Assembly (NCBI GenBank): GCA_934622035.1
Contig: CAKTVG010000011.1
Coordinates: forward strand, 13,430-77,429
Length of the DNA stretch: 64,000 nucleotides
Direction: 5' to 3'
Source: an uncultured Oscillospiraceae bacterium
Lineage (GTDB): Bacteria; Bacillota; Clostridia; Oscillospirales; Oscillospiraceae
The position numbers and the translations under genes were made by a program. The notes below the pieces were generated by a model. That model made no database searches. It saw only the letters and a program-made list of their open reading frames with translations, and was not told the origin of the DNA. Below, one piece after another: positions 56,477 to 64,000 of this stretch (the stretch's first letter is position 1; each line of letters begins with the position of its first letter).

Positions 56477-58864
56477 TCAGCGCAGCTTTGCACCAAGCTC
56501 TGCATCCAGGTGCGCGAGGACGGCGGAAATCACGCCGTCGGAGTCGGCGTCGGTGAGCGTGCGGTCATCGGCGCGGAGCGTCAGGCTGAAAGCGACGCTC
56601 TTCTTGCCCTCTGCGATGCCCTTGCCGCGGTAGATGTCGAACAGCTTGACCTGACGCAGCAGCTTGCCGCCCGCCCTGCGGATGCAGTCCTCCAGCGACG
56701 CAACAGTCAGTGCCTCGTCGCAGACGACGGCGATGTCACGGGAAACGGCGGGATACTTCGGCAGCGGCACATAGGTCTTCTCCGGCAGCTCCAGAGAGGC
56801 CAGCGCGGTGAAATCGAGCTCGGCGGCGTAGACCTCGGCGTCGATGCCGTAATTCTTCGTCACCAGCGGATGCACCTGGCCAAACACGCCCACATCTTTA
56901 CCGTCGATGGTAATGCGCGCGCAGCGGCCGGGATGGTAGCTGGGGTTGTCCTTCACGGCGCTGTATTCGGCAGGCTTGACATTCATGCCGCGCAGGATGG
57001 CCTCGATCTCGCCCTTGAGGGAGAAGAAGTCCTCGTTTTCGCCATAGGTGCCGAGCACAAGGTGCTTCGGCTCGTCCGGGAGCGTCTGGCCTTCCCTCGG
57101 CAGGTAGACCTTCGCCAGCTCGTAGAGCTTGACCGCCGCGTTGTGGTATGCATTATTGCGCGCCAGGATCGCCAGCATGGAGGGCAGCGCGATGGTGCGC
57201 ATAATGGAGGCATCCTCGCCCAGCGGGTTCTGGATGCGCAGCGTCTTGCGCAGCGGAGAATCCTCTGGCAGACGAATCATGTCAAAAATAGAGGGAGAAA
57301 CGAAGGAATAGGTCAGGATCTCGCTGTAGCCCAGGCTGCGGCAGAGGGAGCCGGCGGTGCTTTCGAGCACCATCGTGCCGGTGTAGCCGCCCTCGGCGGT
57401 CGCGCTGCGGAAGGCAGTGGTAGGAATGTTGTTGTAGCCATAGAGGCGGCCGACCTCTTCGGCGATGTCTGCGGTCATGACCAGATCCGGACGCCAGGAC
57501 GGTACCTGAATCTCGCGGCCCTCGACCGGAATTTCCAGACGGTTGAGATAGCGAACCATTTCCTCCTCGGAAATGTCCGTGCCGAGCAGGGCGTTGATGC
57601 GCTCCGGCTCCAGTGTGACCGTGCGCGGCTGCGGGATCTCGTTGAGCACGTCGATCATGCCGTCGAGCACCTCACCGGCGCCCAGCAGCTCAACCAGCTC
57701 GCAAGCGCGGTTGACGGCGGGAACCGTCAGCAGGGGGTCGATGTTCTTTTCAAATTTGCCGGAGGCCTCCGTGCGCATGCCGAGTGCAAGTGCAGTCTGA
57801 CGGATGGAGGTGCCGTCAAAGTTTGCAGACTCGAAGACGACGTCCACGGTGTCCTCGACGATCTCGCTGTTCTCGCCGCCCATGACGCCTGCAAGGCCGA
57901 TGGGCTTCTCGCCGTCGGCGATGACCAGCATGCCGGGCTTGAGCGCGCGGACGGTGCCGTCCAGCGTGGTCAGGGTTTCGCCCTCGACGCTTTCGCGCAC
58001 AACGATCTTTCCGGAGCCGACATAGCGATAGTCAAAGGCGTGCATCGGCTGGCCGTATTCCAGCATGACATAGTTCGTGATGTCAACGATATTGTTGATG
58101 GGACGCACGCCGTTGGCGCGCAGGCGCTGACGCAGCCACTTGGGCGAGGGTGCAATCTTCACATTGCGCACCATGCGCGCCGTGTAGCGGCGGCAGAGCT
58201 TCTCAGCAGGGACCTCGACATCCAGCAGCTCGAAAAGGTTGCCCTCCGCACCGCCGCGCACGACCGGCTCGTGGTGCTTCATGGGCTTATCGAAGGCGGC
58301 AGCCGCCTCGCGCGCGAGCCCGAGGATGGAATAGCAGTCCGGACGGTTGTTCGTGATTTCAAAATCCACGATGGTGTCGTCGTTGCCGATGACCTTGTTG
58401 ATGTCGTCGCCGGGCTTGCAGTCCTCCTGCAGGATCCAGATACCGTCCTCGATGGCATAGGGGAAGTCGTTGAGCGTCAGGCCCAGCTCCTTCAGGGAGC
58501 AGAGCATACCGTTCGACGGCTCTCCGCGCAGCTTGCCCTTGGTGATGTGAATGCCGCCGGGGAGCCAGGAATTGTGCAGCGCAGCCGGAACCAGGTCGCC
58601 CTCGTGGACGTTCTGCGCGCCGGTGACGATCTGTACCGGCTCTTCCCTGCCCACATCCACCTGGCAGACCCACATGTGATCGGAATTGGTGTGGCGGACG
58701 ATGGAAAGCACCTTGCCGACGACCACATTTTTGATCTCGGCGTCCATGCGCTCATAGGTTTCCACCTTCTGACCGGCGACGGTCAGGGTTTCCACAAACT
58801 CCTTATCGGAAACATTGGAGAGGTCAACAAATTCCTCGTTGAGCCATTTTCTGTTTAACTTCAT
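56477..58864 (-). CDS. pheT: Phenylalanine-tRNA ligase beta subunit
   Basis: The product is 795 residues, the usual bacterial length. Domains in order: N-terminal MKLNRKWLNEEFVDL, tRNA-binding OB fold (~40-150: VVGKVLSIVRHTNSDHMWVCQVDVG), B3/B4 editing region (~210-380), B5 (~400-470), class II core-like domain (~480-680) and C-terminal anticodon-binding FDX-ACB (PLPKYPAVSRDIAVVCDE). It pairs with PheS as an alpha2-beta2 enzyme. Twelve bases separate the two genes. A weak A/T-rich hairpin followed by T6 lies after the stop (56444-56475). Confidence 0.97.
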   Translation of the reverse strand: MKLNRKWLNEEFVDLSNVSDKEFVETLTVAGQKVETYERMDAEIKNVVVGKVLSIVRHTNSDHMWVCQVDVGREEPVQIVTGAQNVHEGDLVPAALHNSWLPGGIHITKGKLRGEPSNGMLCSLKELGLTLNDFPYAIEDGIWILQEDCKPGDDINKVIGNDDTIVDFEITNNRPDCYSILGLAREAAAAFDKPMKHHEPVVRGGAEGNLFELLDVEVPAEKLCRRYTARMVRNVKIAPSPKWLRQRLRANGVRPINNIVDITNYVMLEYGQPMHAFDYRYVGSGKIVVRESVEGETLTTLDGTVRALKPGMLVIADGEKPIGLAGVMGGENSEIVEDTVDVVFESANFDGTSIRQTALALGMRTEASGKFEKNIDPLLTVPAVNRACELVELLGAGEVLDGMIDVLNEIPQPRTVTLEPERINALLGTDISEEEMVRYLNRLEIPVEGREIQVPSWRPDLVMTADIAEEVGRLYGYNNIPTTAFRSATAEGGYTGTMVLESTAGSLCRSLGYSEILTYSFVSPSIFDMIRLPEDSPLRKTLRIQNPLGEDASIMRTIALPSMLAILARNNAYHNAAVKLYELAKVYLPREGQTLPDEPKHLVLGTYGENEDFFSLKGEIEAILRGMNVKPAEYSAVKDNPSYHPGRCARITIDGKDVGVFGQVHPLVTKNYGIDAEVYAAELDFTALASLELPEKTYVPLPKYPAVSRDIAVVCDEALTVASLEDCIRRAGGKLLRQVKLFDIYRGKGIAEGKKSVAFSLTLRADDRTLTDADSDGVISAVLAHLDAELGAKLR

Positions 58865-58876
58865 TGCTGCACCTCC

Positions 58877-59920
58877 TTAGAATTGAGACAGGAAACGAAT
58901 GTCGTTGTCAAAGATCAGGCGAAGATCGTTGAAGCGCAGACGGCCCATGGCCATACGCTCCAGGCCGATGCCGAAGGCGAAGCCGGAATACTTCTTCGAA
59001 TCGATGCCGCAGCCCTCGAGCACCTTCGGGTGCACCATACCGGCGCCCAGCAGCTCAATCCACCCCTCGCCGTGGCAGGTGGAGCAGACCTGACCGTCCG
59101 TTTCGCCCGTGCCGCGGCACTTGAAGCACTGCATGTCCACCTCGCAGCTCGGCTCGGTAAAGGGGAAGTGATGCGGACGGAAGCGCACGACGGCGTCCTC
59201 GCCGTACAGGCGCTTGATGAGCGTTTCCAACGCGCCCTTGAGGTCGCCCATGGTGATGCCCTCGTCCACGACCAGACCTTCGATCTGGTGGAACATGGGA
59301 GAATGCGTTGCGTCGGCCTCGTCCTTGCGGAACACGCGGCCGGGAGCGAGGATGCGGATGGGCGGCTGCTGCTTTTCCATCACGCGGATCTGCATGGGGC
59401 TGGTCTGCGTGCGCAGCAGCACCTCGTCGTCATCGTCAAAATAGAAGGTATCGGAGCGGTCGCGCGAGGGGTGACCCTCTTCGATGTTCAGGCGGGTGAA
59501 GTTATAGGCAGCCTCCTCGACCTCCGGGCCGTCGACAATCTGATAGCCCATGCCGATAAAGATCTCCTTAACCTCCTGCAAGACCTTGTTCATCGGGTGC
59601 TGGTGACCCATTTCGATCTCCTTGCCGGGAATGGTCACATCCACCGCCTCGGCAGCGAGCTTCTGCTCCAGCGCGGCGGCGGCAAGCTCGGCCTTGCGCT
59701 CCTCCAGCTTTTCCTCCAGCGCGGCGCGCACGCTGTTGGCCAGCTGGCCCATAACGGGGCGCTCCTCTGCGGAAAGCTTGCCCATCTGCTTCAAAAGCGC
59801 GGTCAGCTCGCCCTTTTTGCCCAGCACGCGCACGCGCACGGCGTCCAGAGACACATTGTCCAGCGCGGCATGAATATCCGCCAGCGTCTGCGTGCGGATC
59901 TGTTCGAGTTGTTCTCTCAT
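58877..59920 (-). CDS. pheS: Phenylalanine-tRNA ligase alpha subunit
   Basis: A 347-residue class II synthetase subunit. N-terminal coiled coil (~1-85), then motif 1 (HPMNKVLQEVKEIFIGMGY), motif 2 (FRKDEADATHSPMFHQIEGL) and motif 3 (FGIGLERMAM). PFTEPSCEVDM is the conserved phenylalanine-pocket region. A CxxC-type zinc-like knuckle (CFKCRGTG...CSTCHG) is inserted at ~265-285. Expression is controlled by the T-box leader upstream. AAGGAG before the ATG. Confidence 0.97.
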   Translation of the reverse strand: MREQLEQIRTQTLADIHAALDNVSLDAVRVRVLGKKGELTALLKQMGKLSAEERPVMGQLANSVRAALEEKLEERKAELAAAALEQKLAAEAVDVTIPGKEIEMGHQHPMNKVLQEVKEIFIGMGYQIVDGPEVEEAAYNFTRLNIEEGHPSRDRSDTFYFDDDDEVLLRTQTSPMQIRVMEKQQPPIRILAPGRVFRKDEADATHSPMFHQIEGLVVDEGITMGDLKGALETLIKRLYGEDAVVRFRPHHFPFTEPSCEVDMQCFKCRGTGETDGQVCSTCHGEGWIELLGAGMVHPKVLEGCGIDSKKYSGFAFGIGLERMAMGRLRFNDLRLIFDNDIRFLSQF

Positions 59921-60162
59921 ACCTGATCTCCTTATTTATTGATGAATGAATACAAATTGATTGCGAATCCGGATTGATGCGAATTATTCTCAGGAGCCGA
60001 TGAAGCAATCCGCAAGGGGTGGACAGCGAAAGATTTTTCGTCAAATCAAAGCTTGGGAAACGCAGGAATACTTTGTGTATTTCAAGTTTTTCAAACTGAC
60101 GAGTTTGCGGAAAAGATTCGTCATCCGCCGCAGCGGATTGACTCGGAGGTCCCCTTAAAAAG
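59921..60162 (-). other. Long untranslated leader between T-box terminator and pheS
   Basis: About 240 bases follow the T-box terminator before the pheS start. No open frame with a ribosome site is seen. It contains a possible hairpin around GACGA...TCGTC and is fairly AT-rich. No second T-box motif was found, so the function is unexplained. Confidence 0.5.
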
Positions 60163-60194
60163 AAAAAATCTCTCGTCCAACTGGGGACGAAAGA
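60163..60194 (-). terminator. T-box terminator hairpin
   Basis: On the minus strand TCTTTCGTCC / GGACGAGAGA (one G-U pair), loop CCAGTT, then TTTTTT. It is alternative to the antiterminator that uses the GGGTGGTACCGCG core. Confidence 0.9.
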
Positions 60195-60405
60195 CCAGGC
60201 TTCCGCGGTACCACCCGCATTTCGCTGCAAGCACAGCGCTCTTATGCCGTTAACGGGGCAATCCGTCCGGGCCTACTGCATTTTTCAGCCGGAAGCTCGC
60301 GGGAGAAAGCCAACGCTGCGCAGCGGCGGACGGTTTCAGCAGTACGTCCTCTCTGTAGCCGGAAAATCGCAGCCGGCGGCCCGGTCAAAGCCTTTTTGCT
60401 CTATT
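60163..60405 (-). promoter_or_regulatory. T-box riboswitch leader (tRNA-Phe)
   Basis: On the minus strand the T-box core GGGTGGTACCGCG lies at 60216-60204, followed by a terminator. Upstream is the AGAGAG-type motif near 60355 with GCTGAAACC, typical of the T-box central region. The candidate specifier is UUC at ~60364-60362. The segment from the predicted start to the AGAG motif is only ~50 nt, so Stem I seems very short. Uncharged tRNA-Phe should stabilise the antiterminator and allow pheST expression. Confidence 0.9.
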
Positions 60406-60413
60406 GCGCACCT

Positions 60414-60442
60414 ATCTTAACACAAAGCGAGGAAAGATGCAA
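60414..60442 (-). promoter_or_regulatory. Promoter of the pheST T-box transcript
   Basis: On the minus strand TTGCAT (60442-60437), 17-bp spacer, TAAGAT (60419-60414). Confidence 0.7.
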
Positions 60443-60515
60443 GCAAATCGGCAAAAAACTTGACTATTTTTCAGCGCAGCACTAAGATATAGTAAGATAC
60501 AAATAGGAATGCGCA

Positions 60516-60550
60516 AAAATGCGCTCCCGATGCCGAAGCATCAGGAGCGC
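60516..60550 (-). terminator. Intrinsic terminator of the candidate ncRNA
   Basis: On the minus strand a stem of GCGCTCC/GGAGCGC plus GATGC/GCATC with one A-C mismatch, a TTCG tetraloop, then ATTTTT. Confidence 0.8.
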
Positions 60551-60785
60551 CAGAGGTCAGTGGATGGCGAACCGGACAGGGGTAATGCGGAGTTTTTGCC
60601 TGGGGTGTGCCGGGTTTGTGCTGGGATTACGCTGGGTTTGTGCGGAGACAGCGCTTGCTCAGAAAAAACGCCATGGAGAAAAAAGTCCGAAAATCTTACA
60701 CACGAATTCTGAAAAACACGTCCACCATTGCCAATTGTCACAGTTGCATTTTAGAAAGGAGTACCGACGGTGACTCGTTCCGTCT
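60516..60785 (-). ncRNA. Probable small non-coding RNA (~270 nt), family unknown
   Basis: A complete transcription unit without a plausible reading frame: a consensus promoter at 60820-60792 and an intrinsic terminator at 60550-60516, both on the minus strand. Frames inside it are only 3-15 codons long and lack ribosome sites. The RNA has an ACUCCUUUCU stretch near its 5' end, complementary to AGAAAGGAG ribosome sites such as that of nnrD. Its 3' half has C-rich near-repeats (CACAAACCC..GC) that look single-stranded. It does not match the 6S, SRP, tmRNA or RNase P features known to me. Confidence 0.55.
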
Positions 60786-60791
60786 GATTAA

Positions 60792-60820
60792 AGTATAGCA
60801 GCATTCCACGAATTTGTCAA
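60792..60820 (-). promoter_or_regulatory. Consensus sigma-A promoter of the candidate ncRNA
   Basis: On the minus strand TTGACA (60820-60815), 17-bp spacer, TATACT (60797-60792), with TGC as extended -10. Confidence 0.85.
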
Positions 60821-60843
60821 GTATTTTTGGAAAATTTTATAAA
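60814..60843 (+). promoter_or_regulatory. Possible promoter of the nnrD operon
   Basis: TTGTCA (60814-60819), 18-bp spacer, TATAAA (60838-60843) in AT-rich DNA. It overlaps the divergent ncRNA promoter. Moderate match only. Confidence 0.4.
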
Positions 60844-60887
60844 AATAATACAAAAAAATTATTCGCTTTGCAGAAAGGAGCCTTCTC

Positions 60888-61754
60888 ATGGCTGTCATAC
60901 GACTCTTGCCCCGCACCGTCACGCCCGCGCTGCTGCGCAGCTGGCTTCCCCGCCGCCCGCGCGAGGCGCATAAGGGAGATTTCGGCAAGCTTCTGCTGCT
61001 GTGCGGCGCGGTCGGCTACACCGGCGCGCCCGCGCTGGCGGCAATGGGTGCTCTGCGCACGGGTGCAGGGCTGGTCTATCTCGGCGTGCCGGAGACGGTC
61101 TATCCCATCGTCGCCGCAAAGCTCAACGAGCCGGTCATTTTCCCGCTCCCGGCGCAGGACGGCATGCTTTCCGAGAAAGCAATCCCGGAAATTCTGCGCC
61201 GTCTGGCAGGCTGCAACGCCTGCCTGATCGGCTGTGGTCTGGGCCGCAGCGAGGGCACGCGTGCCGTGGTCGAGGCCGTGCTGACACACGCAACGTGTCC
61301 GGTCGTCCTCGATGCCGATGGCATAAATGTGCTCGAGGGACATATAGATATTCTGCGCGGCGCGGCCTGTCCCGTCATTCTCACGCCCCACGAGGGAGAG
61401 TTCCGCCGTCTCGGCGGGAGCCTCGAAGGGCAGGGACGCTTGCAGGCGGCGCAGAAGCTTTCCAGATCGACCGGCGCGGTCGTCCTGCTCAAGGCGCACC
61501 ACAGCGTGACCGCCGGTCCCGGCGGCTGCTTTCTCAACCGCACCGGGAATCCCGGTATGGCCACCGGCGGCAGCGGCGATGTGCTGGCGGGCGTGATCGT
61601 CTCTCTGCTCGGTCAGGGGCTGTCTCCGCTGCATGCCGCCGCGGCAGGCGCATGGCTGCACGGAGCGGCGGGCGACCGCTGCGCGGCGCGGCTTGGTGAA
61701 GCCGGGATGCTGCCGTCGGATCTGCTGGAGGAGCTGCCGCGACAATTGAAATAG
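60888..61754 (+). CDS. nnrD: ADP/ATP-dependent NAD(P)H-hydrate dehydratase (NnrD)
   Basis: A 288-residue ribokinase-like enzyme. HKGDFGKLLLLCGAVGYTGAP (phosphate-binding N-terminal strand), VLDADGIN, ILTPHEGEFRRL and GNPGMATGGSGDVLAG are the CARKD/YjeF C-terminal signatures. It repairs hydrated NADH/NADPH. The N-terminal epimerase domain (NnrE), often fused, is absent, so this is the stand-alone dehydratase. AGAAAGGAG lies 7 bases upstream. It heads an operon with the next three genes, matching the acpS/nnrD-lipoprotein-alr-mazF order of Firmicutes. Confidence 0.93.
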   Translation: MAVIRLLPRTVTPALLRSWLPRRPREAHKGDFGKLLLLCGAVGYTGAPALAAMGALRTGAGLVYLGVPETVYPIVAAKLNEPVIFPLPAQDGMLSEKAIPEILRRLAGCNACLIGCGLGRSEGTRAVVEAVLTHATCPVVLDADGINVLEGHIDILRGAACPVILTPHEGEFRRLGGSLEGQGRLQAAQKLSRSTGAVVLLKAHHSVTAGPGGCFLNRTGNPGMATGGSGDVLAGVIVSLLGQGLSPLHAAAAGAWLHGAAGDRCAARLGEAGMLPSDLLEELPRQLK

Positions 61755-61766
61755 GATGTGGTTTCC

Positions 61767-62321
61767 TTGCGCCGTTTTTCCGCTGCTATACTTCTGCTTC
61801 TTTTTCTGCTTTCCGGCTGCACACCGCAGGAGACAGCGCTCTCCCCTGCGATCGAATTCCGCGCTGCACTGGCAAACGGCTGCCGCTTTCACGCGCAGGT
61901 CAGCGCCGATTTCGGTGAAACCGTCGCCAGCTTCGCCATGGACTGTGAAACGGACAGCGACGGCGTTCTGCGGCTGACGGTCACGGAGCCGGAAACGCTC
62001 TCCGGCATTACGGCGACGGTGAAAAACGGCGGCGGAACCATCACCTATGACGGCATGGCGCTGGAATTCGGCCTGCTGGCAAACGGCAACGTCATCCCCG
62101 CCGCCGCACCCGCCATTGCCGCCGACTGTTGGAGCCGCGCCTACATCGCCTCCGCCGGGCAGGAGGACGCGCTCTACCGCGTGACCTACGAGAAGGATTT
62201 TGATGAAAAAAGGCTGGTCACGGATACCTGGTTTGAAAACGGTGTACCAATTTGCGCCGAAGTGTGCTATAATGGACAGCGAATTCTGAAAATTCTGATT
62301 TCAAGCTTTACTTTGAACTAA
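61767..62321 (+). CDS. Lipoprotein, GerS/YdcC-like (LolA fold)
   Basis: A 184-residue protein. TTG at 61767 is favoured because AGGA lies 10 bases upstream; GTG at 61758 is a 3-codon-longer alternative with no room for a ribosome site. The signal ends at FLLSGC (lipobox Cys ~18). The mature part is all beta: IEFRAALANGCRFHAQVSADF, DGVLRLTVTEPETLSGIT, and ALYRVTYEKDF, consistent with the LolA/LppX-like fold of GerS (C. difficile germination) and YdcC (B. subtilis). Both of those sit directly upstream of alr, as here. A role in spore germination or envelope maintenance is inferred from this position. Confidence 0.7.
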   Translation: MRRFSAAILLLLFLLSGCTPQETALSPAIEFRAALANGCRFHAQVSADFGETVASFAMDCETDSDGVLRLTVTEPETLSGITATVKNGGGTITYDGMALEFGLLANGNVIPAAAPAIAADCWSRAYIASAGQEDALYRVTYEKDFDEKRLVTDTWFENGVPICAEVCYNGQRILKILISSFTLN

Positions 62322-62333
62322 CGGAAGATGATT

Positions 62334-63509
62334 ATGGATTACTTAAAGAGAACCTGGGCGGATATTTCGCTGGATAACCTGAATTTCAATTACCGTGCGC
62401 TTCGCGGGAAGCTGCCGTCCTCCTGCCGTTTTCTCGGCGTGGTCAAGGCCGATGCCTACGGCCACGGCGCCGTTCCCGTCAGCCGCCATTTAAACGAGCT
62501 TGGCGCGGAATATCTGGCCGTGTCCAACATCGAAGAGGCACTTCAGCTCCGCCGCGGCGGCATTCGCGGGCCGGTACTCATCCTCGGCTATACGCCGCCC
62601 TTCTATGCGCAGGACCTTGCCGGGATGAACCTGCGTCAGGAGGTGCACAGTCTGGAATATGCCCGTCAGCTCAACGAGCGTCTGGCCGGCACGGGCCGCC
62701 GCCTGCGCATTCACCTGAAGCTGGACACCGGCATGTCCCGTCTCGGCTTCTTTGCCTACGACTGCGAAAAAACGCTGGACGAGATCAAAGAGGTCGCCCG
62801 GCTGCCGCAGCTTCTGATCGAGGGCGCGTTCACCCATTTTCCCGCGGCGGATTCCACCGCGCCGGAGGACGCCGCCTTTACAAAGCTGCAATTTGAACGC
62901 TTTATGCAAATGCTCTCCGCCCTGAAGGGCTGCGGCATCGAGCCGCAGATCCGCCACTGCTGCAACAGCGGCGCGAGCATTCTTTACCCGGAGTATTGCC
63001 TGGACATGATCCGCCCCGGCATTGCCACCTACGGCGTGCTGCCCTCGCCGGATGTCGCAGGAAAAATCGAACTGCGGCCGGTCATGTCTCTGCGCACGAC
63101 GATCTTCCAGCTGAGAGACTATGCGCCCGGCATTTCCATCAGCTACGGCCGCGCCTATACCACGCCCGCGCCGCAGCGCATCGCCGTCGTCGGCATCGGC
63201 TATGCCGACGGGCTTTCGCGCAGCTTCTCGGGCAATATTTCCTTTCTGCTGCACGGCAAACGCGTGCCGCAGGTTGGCCGCATCTGCATGGATATGTGCA
63301 TGGTGGACGTCACCGGCGTGCCGGAGGCGAAGGTCGGCGACGTGGTCACGGTCTTCGGCGAGGACAGCGGCGAAGCCATCCCGGTCGAAGCGCTTTCCGA
63401 CCGGCTCGGGACGATTCCCTACGAGGTGCTGTGCGGCATCAATAAGCGCATTCCGCGCATCTACCTTGACGGCGAAACGCAGACCGAAATTCTACAATAT
63501 ATCGTATAA
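62334..63509 (+). CDS. alr: Alanine racemase
   Basis: A 391-residue fold-type III PLP enzyme. The PLP lysine is in VVKADAYGHGA (~residue 37). HLKLDTGMSRLGF, HCCNSGASI, MIRPGIATYG and the C-terminal barrel with the catalytic Tyr in ISYGRAYTTP (~266) and GRICMDMCMVDVTG are present. It makes D-alanine for peptidoglycan, and in spores controls alanine germinant signals. The ATG at 62334 has GGA 8 bases upstream; the ATG at 62328 is too close. 12 bases after the lipoprotein stop. Confidence 0.95.
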   Translation: MDYLKRTWADISLDNLNFNYRALRGKLPSSCRFLGVVKADAYGHGAVPVSRHLNELGAEYLAVSNIEEALQLRRGGIRGPVLILGYTPPFYAQDLAGMNLRQEVHSLEYARQLNERLAGTGRRLRIHLKLDTGMSRLGFFAYDCEKTLDEIKEVARLPQLLIEGAFTHFPAADSTAPEDAAFTKLQFERFMQMLSALKGCGIEPQIRHCCNSGASILYPEYCLDMIRPGIATYGVLPSPDVAGKIELRPVMSLRTTIFQLRDYAPGISISYGRAYTTPAPQRIAVVGIGYADGLSRSFSGNISFLLHGKRVPQVGRICMDMCMVDVTGVPEAKVGDVVTVFGEDSGEAIPVEALSDRLGTIPYEVLCGINKRIPRIYLDGETQTEILQYIV

Positions 63510-63640
63510 TTCCTGTGCCTCGGCGCATAGAATGGAAGGGAGTTCCCGGCGTATAAATTCCGCATCTGCGTGGGAGAATATCCTTGTCGTTACATAATGC
63601 AATGTGACGGCAGAGACTATTTTCACGGAGCGTGAAGGAA

Positions 63641-63997
63641 ATGGATACAACCGTTAAGAGGGGCGATATCTTTTACGCCGACCTCAGTCCGGTCGTCGGA
63701 AGCGAGCAGGGCGGAACGCGTCCGGTTCTGATCGTGCAGAACGACATGGGCAACAAGCACTCACCGACCGTGATTGCCGCGGCGATCACCAGCCAGACCA
63801 ACAAGGCAAAGCTGCCGACGCACATCGAGCTGTCCGCCCGGAGCGTCGGACTGACGAAGGATTCCGTGGTTCTGCTCGAGCAGATTCGGACCATTGACAA
63901 GCGCCGTCTGCGCGAGCACATGGGCCATGTGGACGAGGGCATGATGAACCAGATCGACAATGCCATCGCCGTCAGCTTCGGCCTGCCGAAGGGATAA
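63641..63997 (+). CDS. mazF: MazF/NdoA-family endoribonuclease toxin
   Basis: A 118-residue PemK/MazF protein: VKRGDIFYADLSPVVGSEQGGTRPVLIVQND, TVIAAAITSQTNKAKLPTHIELSA, and SVVLLEQIRTIDKRRL are the NdoA signatures (mRNA interferase, UACAU-type in Firmicutes). The ATG at 63641 is used; a GTG at 63632 would leave no ribosome-site spacing. In B. subtilis ndoA is preceded by its antitoxin gene ndoAI between alr and ndoA. Here the 131-base gap before it holds no such gene, so an antitoxin partner is missing or elsewhere. Confidence 0.92.
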   Translation: MDTTVKRGDIFYADLSPVVGSEQGGTRPVLIVQNDMGNKHSPTVIAAAITSQTNKAKLPTHIELSARSVGLTKDSVVLLEQIRTIDKRRLREHMGHVDEGMMNQIDNAIAVSFGLPKG

Positions 63998-64000
63998 TGA

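Noticed and set aside
56468..58858. A 796-codon plus-strand open frame opposite pheT
   Set aside because: pheT on the minus strand is full length with all expected domains; the antisense frame has no family resemblance.
60597..60645. Near-tandem GGGTTTGTG units as a possible CRISPR or direct-repeat array
   Set aside because: Units are short, imperfect and lack uniform spacers; they fall inside the candidate ncRNA. No CRISPR array is present in the window.
1..64000. tRNA or rRNA genes
   Set aside because: No CCA-ended cloverleaf or conserved rRNA segment was recognised. The 16S-tail-like CUCCUUUCU in the candidate ncRNA is too short to call rRNA.

Overview
The window looks like a chromosomal segment of a GC-rich, anaerobic, endospore-forming Clostridia member, most likely a gut Oscillospiraceae-type bacterium. 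The evidence is spoVAD/spoVAE and other spore-type genes, Firmicutes-style AGGAGG ribosome sites and extended -10 promoters, a T-box in front of pheST, ireB, Hdr/Mvh-type soluble iron-sulfur enzymes and many ABC importers. No rRNA, tRNA, CRISPR array, insertion sequence or phage gene was seen.

Region 1 (1-15074) is a cell-surface and capsule block. Two paralogous proteins with tyrosine-rich C-terminal repeats (the first cut by the window edge) flank a divergent Lgt-family membrane protein. An exopolysaccharide locus follows: two GT4 glycosyltransferases, a Wzy/ligase-like protein, a hexapeptide acyltransferase, a Wzx flippase and capEFG for a UDP-N-acetyl-L-fucosamine-type sugar. Region 2 (15220-18827) holds a zinc-ribbon membrane protein, a DUF2087 protein and a LysR regulator.

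Region 3 (18952-30318) is the most striking. A lactate/malate dehydrogenase-family enzyme carrying the malate-specific arginine and a class II fumarase are followed by hdrBCA, mvhD, three Flx-like electron-transfer subunits, and an iron-sulfur and a flavoprotein subunit of a fumarate reductase. There is no membrane anchor, heme subunit or hydrogenase. Read together this is oxaloacetate -> malate -> fumarate -> succinate, with the last step wired to a flavin-based electron-bifurcating complex: a candidate soluble NADH:ferredoxin/fumarate oxidoreductase.

Region 4 (30390-40870) is a glycan-use locus: a sugar ABC importer without its ATPase, a cytoplasmic DUF2961 (GH172) enzyme, two surface proteins sharing a repeated module, a DUF4185 (GH183-type) lipoprotein and a LacI regulator, with a palindromic operator at the first promoter. 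GH172 plus GH183 points to D-arabinan or another D-arabinofuranose/fructofuranose glycan. Region 5 (40911-49504) has potABCD, a DUF4349 lipoprotein and an operon of two polytopic GT-C-like proteins plus a UbiA enzyme resembling decaprenyl-phosphate phosphoribosyltransferase.

Region 6 (49476-55922) is largely sporulation-related and on the minus strand: peptidoglycan-binding and SpoIID-like proteins, spoVAD, spoVAE, a 31-residue Asn/Gln-rich microprotein with a sigma-G-like promoter, and an NlpC/P60 hydrolase; a phosphoribosyltransferase gene lies divergent among them. Region 7 (56081-63997) has ireB, pheT, pheS with a T-box leader, a probable unassigned ncRNA, and nnrD - GerS/YdcC-like lipoprotein - alr - mazF.
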